Shown here in pieces: positions 1 through 5,722 of a stretch of 9,485 nt of DNA. The stretch covers positions 1-9,485 of the forward strand of contig CAYVTV010000170.1 of NCBI GenBank assembly GCA_964454295.1, in the 5' to 3' direction. Source of the stretch: CAYVTV01 sp964454295 (GTDB lineage Bacteria; Bacteroidota; Bacteroidia; Bacteroidales; GCA-2748055). Numbering within the stretch: position 1 is the first letter of the stretch; each line of letters opens with the position of its first letter. The notes under the pieces were generated by a model, which saw only the letters and a list, made by a program, of their open reading frames with translations, was not told the DNA's origin and searched no databases. Made by a program: the position numbers and the translations under genes.

Positions 1-29
1 ACATCTGCTCTTAATTCAAAGTTTATTTA

Positions 30-37
30 TATTTTTG
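30..37 (+). promoter_or_regulatory. Candidate Bacteroidota -7 promoter box
   Basis: TATTTTTG matches the Bacteroidota primary-sigma -7 consensus TAnnTTTG at every fixed position. It lies 58 bases before the ATPase start codon, so transcription would begin within the repeated operator-like motifs just downstream. I see no convincing -33 TTTG at the usual spacing, so this is a candidate only. Confidence 0.4.
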
Positions 38-40
38 CAG

Positions 41-78
41 TAACGTAACAGCGGTTACGGTAATATTGGTTACGTTAA
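41..78. promoter_or_regulatory. Operator-like triple motif: inverted plus direct repeat
   Basis: Positions 41-49 (TAACGTAAC) and 69-77 (GTTACGTTA) form a perfect 9-bp inverted repeat. A third copy in the same orientation as the right arm lies between them: GGTTACGGTAA at 53-63 against GGTTACGTTAA at 68-78, offset by 15 bp. GTAAC 45-49 and GTTAC 54-58 also face each other over 4 bases. Three copies of one word between the -7 box and the ATG suggest a regulator-binding site for the ATPase gene; this is inference. It could instead form a hairpin in the 5' leader. Confidence 0.45.
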
Positions 79-95
79 TTTCAACCATATAAATA

Positions 96-1403
96 ATGAA
101 GTTTTACAATAGAATATCTGAGATTGCAACTTTACAAAGCATAGAACAAATTTCTGCGGAAACAGCACAAATGACAATGATGGTCGGACGTAGACGTGTC
201 GGCAAAACTACATTGCTTAAAAATGCTTTTCAATCTACACCATTTCTGTATTTCTTTGTGGCAAAAAAAAATGAAGTATTACTGTGTGATGAATTTGCAC
301 GGGAATTAAATGAGAAATCAGGGATTCCTGTTGGGAGCTATTCTGGTTTTGCCGATTTGTTCAGAGCAATTATGCAGTTATCGCAACAGATAAATTTCAC
401 TTTGGTAATTGATGAATTTCAGGAGTTCCGTACTGTTAATCCTTCAGTATTCAGCGATATGCAAAATATATGGGACGCATCGAAAGAAAACAGCAAAATC
501 AATCTCATACTTTGTGGTTCAATCTATTCTATGATGAACCGCATTTTTGAGAATTCCAAAGAGCCTCTTTTCGGCAGGACTACATCCCGTATGAATATTA
601 AAGCTTTTGATATTAATACGATCAAAGAGATATTGTCGGATTATCACCCTGATTATACTAATGAGGACTTATTAGCTTTCTATATGATAACCGGAGGGGT
701 GGCTAAGTACATTGAGCAATTAGTTAATAAGAAGGCATTTACCAGGAAAGCTATTCTTGACACACTGTTCACCGAAGAATCATTCTTTCTGGATGAAGGT
801 CGCAATGTGTTGATTGACGAGTTTGGTAAAGATTATGGGAATTACTTTTCTATACTTTCGTTAATTGCTTCTTCCAAAACAGATAGAAGCCAGATAGAAA
901 GTATTTTAAATATGGATGTTGGGGGTTATCTTGACCGATTGGAAAGAGAGTATAATATAATCAAACGCAGCCGTCCTTTCGGTGCTAAAGAGGGTAGTCG
1001 TTCCAATAAATACAAAATTGAAGATTGCTTCCTGAACTTCTGGTTCCGGTTTATATATAAATACCGTAGCGCTATAGAAATTGGTAATCCCGGTTATGTG
1101 CGCGAAATCGTTGAACGAGATTACGAAACATATAGTGGGATTTTACTTGAAAAGTACTTCAGTACAAAGATGATTCAGTCTAAAGAATTTTCCGGTATTC
1201 AGGGATATTGGAACTCCAGAGGTGAAAATGAAATTGATATTGTAGCTGTAAATGATGTGGAAAAACGCTTGACGTTTTGCGAAGTGAAACGCAATTCCCG
1301 CCGTATTAGCTTAGCAGAACTGGAAAATAAAGCTAAAGATATCATCGCGAAATATCCTAAATACATGGTAGAATTCAAAGGCCTTTCTCTTGATGATATG
1401 TAA
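96..1403 (+). CDS. P-loop ATPase with C-terminal DUF234 (PD-(D/E)XK-like) domain
   Basis: The 435-residue cytoplasmic protein has no signal peptide. Near the N-terminus is Walker A, GRRRVGKT at 31-38, followed by Walker B, LVIDEF at 103-108 (D106, E107), a sensor-like LILCGS at 137-142 and GRTTSR at 160-165. The ITGGVAKYI stretch (198-206), KIEDCFLNFWFRF (307-319) and the C-terminal block fit the prokaryotic 'ATP-binding protein, DUF234' family (AAA/STAND-like). The end carries E379-I-D381 and E396-V-K398, spaced like the D...ExK core of the PD-(D/E)XK nuclease fold to which DUF234 has been related. The length is normal and the gene looks intact. The ATG has no Shine-Dalgarno sequence, as is usual in this phylum. 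It is the only plus-strand gene, converging on the 78-residue gene. ATP hydrolysis is well supported; nuclease activity and biological role are not established. Confidence 0.9.
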   Translation: MKFYNRISEIATLQSIEQISAETAQMTMMVGRRRVGKTTLLKNAFQSTPFLYFFVAKKNEVLLCDEFARELNEKSGIPVGSYSGFADLFRAIMQLSQQINFTLVIDEFQEFRTVNPSVFSDMQNIWDASKENSKINLILCGSIYSMMNRIFENSKEPLFGRTTSRMNIKAFDINTIKEILSDYHPDYTNEDLLAFYMITGGVAKYIEQLVNKKAFTRKAILDTLFTEESFFLDEGRNVLIDEFGKDYGNYFSILSLIASSKTDRSQIESILNMDVGGYLDRLEREYNIIKRSRPFGAKEGSRSNKYKIEDCFLNFWFRFIYKYRSAIEIGNPGYVREIVERDYETYSGILLEKYFSTKMIQSKEFSGIQGYWNSRGENEIDIVAVNDVEKRLTFCEVKRNSRRISLAELENKAKDIIAKYPKYMVEFKGLSLDDM

Positions 1404-1462
1404 CCGATCCTGATTCATTTACCAGGGTAATACTTATAGTCATTAATACTCAATATTTTACT

Positions 1463-1510
1463 TGTCACCCATCACTGTCAACCGTCACACGTCACACGTC
1501 ACTTGTCACT
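1463..1510. repeat. GTCAC heptamer tandem repeat
   Basis: Four head-to-tail heptamers of the form (C/T)GTCAC(A/T) occupy 1483-1510, preceded by looser copies of the same word at 1463-1480. The array lies between the convergent ATPase and 78-residue genes. It shows no stem followed by a T-run, so it is not an obvious terminator. Confidence 0.75.
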
Positions 1511-1516
1511 AATCAA

Positions 1517-1753
1517 TCAGTAAACTACAATCTCCCTGGTATGAGTGTACATCTCCGTATTTACTATCCCTGACACCTTTCTTCCTTCCGGTAAAACTTC
1601 CCCCTTGTTCCCTGCGACATATTCAGCCACCCAGTCGGGTCTGGGCGGCATTTCGTCCGCCAGGAATTTCTCTTTCCATTCCTCGTCCGTGTAGCGGTAA
1701 TAATTTTCGGTAACCTCATAATTAAAGGCAGAAAAAATCCGTAGTGTTTTCAT
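1517..1753 (-). CDS. Small hypothetical protein, 78 residues
   Basis: I do not recognise this protein. It is 78 residues, begins MKTLRIFSAF, and has no signal peptide or membrane segment, so it is probably cytoplasmic. It is rich in acidic and aromatic residues: NYYRYTDEEW at 17-26, MPPRPDWVAEYV at 35-46, and a C-terminal THTREIVVY. The mix of Trp, Tyr, charged and hydrophobic residues looks like a folded small protein, unlike the repetitive translations of the neighbouring spacers. It starts with ATG at 1753 and stops with TGA at 1517-1519. It is separated from the upstream 503-residue gene by a terminator and a large hairpin repeat, so it probably has its own promoter, although I found no clear TAnnTTTG box. 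Confidence 0.65.
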   Translation of the reverse strand: MKTLRIFSAFNYEVTENYYRYTDEEWKEKFLADEMPPRPDWVAEYVAGNKGEVLPEGRKVSGIVNTEMYTHTREIVVY

Positions 1754-1848
1754 GATTTCGGAGTTCTATGCTAGTTACGATGTTTAAGATGAAATGTCAG
1801 GTTCTGTTTCAATTTAAGGTTAAAGGAGTCAGACGGAATATAAAAAAT

Positions 1849-1975
1849 CTCTGTGTCTCTCTGTGCCTTCTCTCTGTGCCTTCTCTCTGTGTACCTCTGT
1901 GTAACAATCGTTTATTAATTATAACACAGAGAGACACAGAGAAGGCACAGAGAGACACAGAGAGACACAGAGAAG
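1849..1975. repeat. Large inverted repeat of CTCTGTG / CACAGAG words
   Basis: The left arm (1849-1873) and right arm (1938-1962) are perfect reverse complements over 25 bases. An inner stem pairs CTCTGTGT at 1895-1902 with ACACAGAG at 1924-1931 around an AT-rich loop (1903-1923). Each arm is itself a short-period repeat: the right side repeats AGAGACACAG at about 10-bp period, and the left side is pyrimidine-rich with CCTTCTCT spacers. The same word type is, to my recollection, common between genes in Bacteroidota. No transposase or target duplication is visible. Confidence 0.85.
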
Positions 1976-1990
1976 AGCCGTAACAAACGC

Positions 1991-2024
1991 AAAAAAAGCA
2001 TGGAGCTAAGCCCCATGCTTTTTA
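1991..2024 (-). terminator. Rho-independent terminator of the 503-residue gene
   Basis: GCATGG at 1998-2003 pairs with CCATGC at 2013-2018. The stem is extended by GC/GC around a TAA loop (one A/C mismatch) and by A-run/T-run pairing outside. It starts about 20 bases after the stop codon at 2044. Read on the minus strand, the stem is followed by seven Ts (complement of 1991-1997). The T-rich 2019-2030 would let it also work on the plus strand. Confidence 0.85.
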
Positions 2025-2043
2025 TTTTTTACCCGATTACCGT

Positions 2044-3555
2044 TTACCTGCTTCGTGCCGGTCTGCTCCTGTTTTCTGACTGGCTGCTGCTTTTCTTATC
2101 ACTGCTGCTACTTTTACTGCTGCTGCTTCTCACCTGTGCAGGTGCTTTGGAACCCGATGCAGGCGCCTGTCTGACCGAGGAAGACCTGCTGGTTGCAGCT
2201 TTCTGCACGTTAGTCGTGCGCGTTGCCGGTCTGGTTACGGTAGCAGCCGGTTTGTTTGTTGCCGGTGTATTCCTTACCGCCGGAGCAGTTGCAGCCTTCC
2301 TTTCTGAAGAATTTACTGAAGTCCTGTTTTGAGGAGAAGTTACAGCAGCCTTTCTTTCTGCAGGAGCAGGAGTTGTGCTGCGGGTCGTAGTGGTATTCCT
2401 TACTGCAGCAGGATTCGATGTAGTTCGTTTTGTTCCTGTTGAGCCGGATACCCGTGCAGCCTCATTTTTCCTTCCTGAAGTATTACCGCTAACCGTTCTC
2501 TCATTGGCTGTGGAGGCTTTCCTTACTGCCCCGGAATTATTGGCAGGGCTTTGGGTATTTTCTGTTCTTGTCCTCACAGCAGCTGAAGTTCTGTTCCCTG
2601 TACCCGGTACGTTTCCTTCCCTTGTATTTGTCCTGCCTGAATGTACGGCTGAATTTCCCCTGCTCTGACTGTTTACCGTTTCCCTGTGCCGGTTTGAAGT
2701 ACCCCTGTTTGCCTGTACCCTTGAATAATGGGCTTCACCTTCACTCTTCAGCTCGGGTCGTGAATAGGTTGTTTTGTAATGATTGTTTTGAATATTTACT
2801 ATCACTGTTGGAGAAGATTTACGTATTGAGGTATAGTAATGAGCAGTATATCCGGGATACCGGTAATATGTCCATGGCCTGTAGTACCGGTAGTAATGAG
2901 TATGCCAGTTATAGTGGTACCCGTAGTAATAATGCCAGTAGAAAGGACTCCATGGCTGCCAGTATGCCGGGTAATAACCCCAGTACCATGAAGAACGCCA
3001 TACTACATAAGTCGGCAGGTAGATATATCTGATCAGAGGCCAGGCAGCCACTTCATAATAGGTTGTAGTGACAACCGTGGTTTTTACCTTTCTGGTTTTT
3101 GTGCCGATATAACCGGGATTGGGAGTTTCAGCATAAACAGGTTCAATGATATAATTCCTCCCGTATAATGCTTCATCACCGATAAGCTGTATTTGCACCG
3201 CACCGTTGCTGAACTTCTGAACCGTAAAGACGGCCACATCCTGATATTCATTCCTTTCAAGAGCAGCACGTAATACTATGGTGTGCACCTCCCCGTCAAC
3301 ATAGTCGGAAACCGTTATATAATCAACTATGTTATCCCCATTCAGATCAAGATTATTAATCATGGTATTTCCGTCATTAAGGCTTCTTTCAAAACCTTCC
3401 AGTGTTTCAGATTCCTGAAACAGGTTCATGACTGCATAGAGGTTAAGATTATCTCCCGGGAGACCCAGGTATTCCTTCGGCTGGTTCTGTGCCATGACTA
3501 TGGTCATTGATGCTGTCAGAACTGCGAAGACCGATGTGAGTATTAACTTTTTCAT
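2044..3555 (-). CDS. Exported protein: Ca-loop-like motif, Tyr/Trp-rich middle, basic low-complexity tail
   Basis: This is a 503-residue exported protein. Residues 1-22 are a type I signal peptide (MKK, hydrophobic core, probable cleavage at VMA|QNQ). Residues 25-145 look globular, with PKEYLGLPGDNLNLYAV at 26-42, a motif recurring in uncharacterised Bacteroidota proteins, and an EF-hand/dockerin-like loop DLNGDNIVD at 70-78 (D70, N72, D74, D78). Residues 166-245 are very rich in Tyr, Trp and His (WYWGYYPAYW at 190-199). From about 280 to the end the chain is basic and low in complexity (Arg, Ser, Thr, Asn, Ala; two ERKAA copies), finishing in a Ser/Lys run and RSRPARSR. There is no T9SS sorting domain or lipobox, so it may stay periplasmic or bind the envelope or extracellular polymer. 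AAAGAG abuts the ATG. It appears to be a single-gene unit with its own terminator. The function is unknown. Confidence 0.85.
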   Translation of the reverse strand: MKKLILTSVFAVLTASMTIVMAQNQPKEYLGLPGDNLNLYAVMNLFQESETLEGFERSLNDGNTMINNLDLNGDNIVDYITVSDYVDGEVHTIVLRAALERNEYQDVAVFTVQKFSNGAVQIQLIGDEALYGRNYIIEPVYAETPNPGYIGTKTRKVKTTVVTTTYYEVAAWPLIRYIYLPTYVVWRSSWYWGYYPAYWQPWSPFYWHYYYGYHYNWHTHYYRYYRPWTYYRYPGYTAHYYTSIRKSSPTVIVNIQNNHYKTTYSRPELKSEGEAHYSRVQANRGTSNRHRETVNSQSRGNSAVHSGRTNTREGNVPGTGNRTSAAVRTRTENTQSPANNSGAVRKASTANERTVSGNTSGRKNEAARVSGSTGTKRTTSNPAAVRNTTTTRSTTPAPAERKAAVTSPQNRTSVNSSERKAATAPAVRNTPATNKPAATVTRPATRTTNVQKAATSRSSSVRQAPASGSKAPAQVRSSSSKSSSSDKKSSSQSENRSRPARSR

Positions 3556-3825
3556 CTCTTTAAGTTTTTATGTAACGGTTTCTTACCTAAGAGAAATCAA
3601 AAGCCGTGCCAAAGTAAATAGCGAAAATATAAATGACTGATATAGTGCCTCTTACGCAACTCCTTAGTGTCCCTTTGTGACTACCTTGGTGTCCTTAGTG
3701 GTTAAAATTATTAAACTCCGAAATACTAACAATTGAGCCTTGTACAACAATTCCCTAAGGCTATATTATGTATTGTTGCAGTTCAGAATATGGAAGCGCC
3801 CCGAATTATTTTTGGTTGTTCCCTG
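3556..3825. other. Intergenic region between the FISUMP gene and the 503-residue gene
   Basis: This 270-bp gap separates the end of the FISUMP gene from the start of the next minus-strand gene. It contains the degenerate repeat at 3661-3707. The part nearest the 503-residue gene (3556-3650) is AT-rich and should hold its promoter; on the minus strand TTACTTTG, one base off TAnnTTTG, is the nearest match. I found no strong intrinsic terminator behind the FISUMP gene. Confidence 0.5.
3661..3707. repeat. Degenerate CCTTAGTGT-type intergenic repeat
   Basis: Imperfect copies of a 9-12 base word (CCTTAGTGT, CCCTTTGTGA, CTACCTTGGTGT, CCTTAGTGG) run head to tail and end in TTAAAATTATTAAA. No coding frame is supported. 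The style resembles the other spacer repeats of this window, but the sequence differs. Confidence 0.6.
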
Positions 3826-5688
3826 TCAGTCCTTCACACATCGTACAGACATCCCGTTTTTCTTATTGGCATATCCCATGAATGTATTGCTGTAATTAAA
3901 CAGGATATTAAGATATGAAGCGTTTAAGGTGCTGTATTCTGAAAGGCTCCACCAGTTACTTTCAACCTTTACAAAGTCAAATCTTCCATCGTCATACCGT
4001 TTACCTCCCGGAAGAGCATTGAAGCCATATTCGTTAGTTGCTCCGGTGTTTGGACTTTTCCAGTGCGCCGTACCGGTTTCTTTAAGTGCCCCCCCTGCTG
4101 TTCCTGCGCCTCCCACGTATTTTACAAGTTCATTAATATCATCATTCGTTGACACATGCCAGCCTGAAGGACACAGTTTACCGCTTTCCACGGCGTACCA
4201 GTTATAAAGAGCTCCATATGTATCATAATTAGCAGTGCTGTCATTTGCATACCAGCAAAAGCCCGGACCGGTTAATTGTGCCCATATGGAATCATTCTCA
4301 ACGAAAGGTATGGAATTGCCATCATTATATTTCACAGCCTTCAGGTTTTCCGTCATCCACTCCTGATAACCAATACCTATTGTCTGATAGGTGTTCCCCT
4401 CAACATCATCAACTGTACCTTTAATCCCGGTAATTACTGTAGTAAATGTGGAGTCTGTACTATAAACTGTTCCGAGATCATTTTCCGCTTTCACTCTGAA
4501 ATGGTAGAGTGTACCCGGATCCAGTCCGGTTATGCCGGCAATTACCGTATAATCATTTTCTGTGACCGGACTATTTTCAGCTTCCATGCTATTTCCATAG
4601 GAAACGGTCAGCCCGTATTCAAAACTTACTTTTGTACTCAGGTCATTGGCATTAACCAGGGCAATTAATGTAATGCTTGTGGCTGTGAGATCAGCATAGT
4701 CCCTTCCGTTTATTTCGGGTGCTTCTCCCAGGGTACGAAAACTTTTTTCTTCTCCATATGCTGTGCCGGTAGTATTCACTGCGTATGCCACCACATAATA
4801 TTCAGTACCGGGATTAAGGTTGTCAAGGGTATCAATAAAGCTGCCTGTTCCGCTGCCAATTGCCAGTTTCGTTCCGGCAGATACAGGATCTGTGCTTGTT
4901 CCCCAATATACTCCCCGCTCCGTAATATCGGAACCGCCGTCAGAACTTACATTTCCACCTGCTTTTGCTGAATACGCGGTAATTTCTGAAACGGTTGACG
5001 TATATACTACAGGCATTTCAGGCTCAGTTGAAAAGCTGATCTCTTCTCCATATGCTGTCCCTTTTATGTTAGTTGCAAAAGCTGTTACGTAATAGGTTAC
5101 GGAACGACTCAGATCAGTAAGTGTTTGTGAAAATTCACCATCACCGCTTCCCATAATAATTTTTGTTCCCTTTAATCTGGGATTAGGTTCTGTGCCCCAG
5201 TATACACCCCTCTGGGTTATTTCAAAACCGCCATTATCAGTAACCACCCCTCCAATCCTGGCGGTAGTGGATGTAAATTCTGTCACTGCCGAAGTCACTA
5301 TGGTAGGCAGACTGATCTGTGTTGTAAAAAAGGTTTCATTGCCGTAAGATGTTCCTGCACTATTAGTGGCATATGCTTTTACATAATATTTTGTGCCCGA
5401 AGAAAGCCCGGAAAGAGTTTCATAGAAGATTCCCTGACCTGTTCCAACCTGTAACTTTGTTCCCGATGTTTCAGGACCGGTGGAAGTACTCCAGTAAACC
5501 CCCCTGTCAGTTATCTCAGCGCCTCCACTGTCTGAAACTCTGCCACCCACCCTGGCAGAAGTGTTATAAATTTCATCAACCGATGCTGTGTCAACGCCTG
5601 GAAGAACTATTTTTTCTTCCTTTTCACAGGCGAAAAACAGTATGAACACCAGTAATAGTTTGAGACTGATAAAATATTTCCTTTTCAT
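3826..5688 (-). CDS. FISUMP-domain lipoprotein with FN3-like tandem repeats
   Basis: I place the start at the ATG at 5688 (620 residues). It yields MKRKYFISLK, a hydrophobic core and a lipobox-like FFAC with Cys21, followed by EKEEK, and it sits 34 bp after the upstream stop. The frame stays open to 5793, but that start would overlap the previous gene and bury the signal peptide. Residues 29-126, 127-224 and 225-322 are three repeats with an exact 98-residue period; RGVYW recurs at 62-66, 160-164 and 258-262, and each ends with a YYV..A(Y/F)A.N..GT.YG strand. Residues 323-420 form a more standard FN3 domain. Residues 423-620 are a FISUMP domain (Fibrobacter succinogenes major paralogous domain) with EWMTENL, YGALYNWYAV, CPSGWHV, GFNALPGG and terminal SVRCVKD. 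The protein is probably anchored in the outer membrane by lipid, with the repeats as a stalk. Ligand and function are unknown. It is the last gene of the right-hand cluster. Confidence 0.9.
   Translation of the reverse strand: MKRKYFISLKLLLVFILFFACEKEEKIVLPGVDTASVDEIYNTSARVGGRVSDSGGAEITDRGVYWSTSTGPETSGTKLQVGTGQGIFYETLSGLSSGTKYYVKAYATNSAGTSYGNETFFTTQISLPTIVTSAVTEFTSTTARIGGVVTDNGGFEITQRGVYWGTEPNPRLKGTKIIMGSGDGEFSQTLTDLSRSVTYYVTAFATNIKGTAYGEEISFSTEPEMPVVYTSTVSEITAYSAKAGGNVSSDGGSDITERGVYWGTSTDPVSAGTKLAIGSGTGSFIDTLDNLNPGTEYYVVAYAVNTTGTAYGEEKSFRTLGEAPEINGRDYADLTATSITLIALVNANDLSTKVSFEYGLTVSYGNSMEAENSPVTENDYTVIAGITGLDPGTLYHFRVKAENDLGTVYSTDSTFTTVITGIKGTVDDVEGNTYQTIGIGYQEWMTENLKAVKYNDGNSIPFVENDSIWAQLTGPGFCWYANDSTANYDTYGALYNWYAVESGKLCPSGWHVSTNDDINELVKYVGGAGTAGGALKETGTAHWKSPNTGATNEYGFNALPGGKRYDDGRFDFVKVESNWWSLSEYSTLNASYLNILFNYSNTFMGYANKKNGMSVRCVKD
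4723..5604 (-). repeat. Three 294-bp in-gene repeats
   Basis: Three consecutive units (5311-5604, 5017-5310, 4723-5016) encode the 98-residue FN3-like modules. Period is exact at protein level with no insertion or deletion, while the DNA has diverged. This indicates old duplication maintained by selection on the fold. In-frame recombination between units could vary stalk length. Confidence 0.85.
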
Positions 5689-5722
5689 TTTTGTGCTGGT
5701 ATATGACATAAAATGTAAATTC

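Larger units (their letters stand above)
1754..2043. other. Intergenic region with hairpin repeat and terminator
   Basis: This 290-bp gap between two minus-strand genes holds the CTCTGTG/CACAGAG repeat (1849-1975) and the terminator of the 503-residue gene (1991-2024). An open frame over 1768-1983 is only a translation of the repeat. The stretch at 1754-1848 should contain the promoter of the 78-residue gene, but I see no convincing motif. Confidence 0.7.

Noticed and set aside
1483..1510. CRISPR array in the short intergenic repeats
   Set aside because: Units of 7-8 bp without unique spacers and no cas genes are not CRISPR; the same holds for the arrays at 9245-9374.
1768..1983. 71-codon plus-strand frame
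   Set aside because: It is mostly a translation of the CTCTGTG/CACAGAG repeat (ending QRDTEKAQRDTERH) and has no protein-like composition.
2000..3032. Plus-strand frames opposite the 503-residue gene, one with a long Leu run
   Set aside because: They are antisense to the Ser/Lys/Thr/Ala-rich tail; the minus-strand frame has a signal peptide, ordered domains and a terminator.
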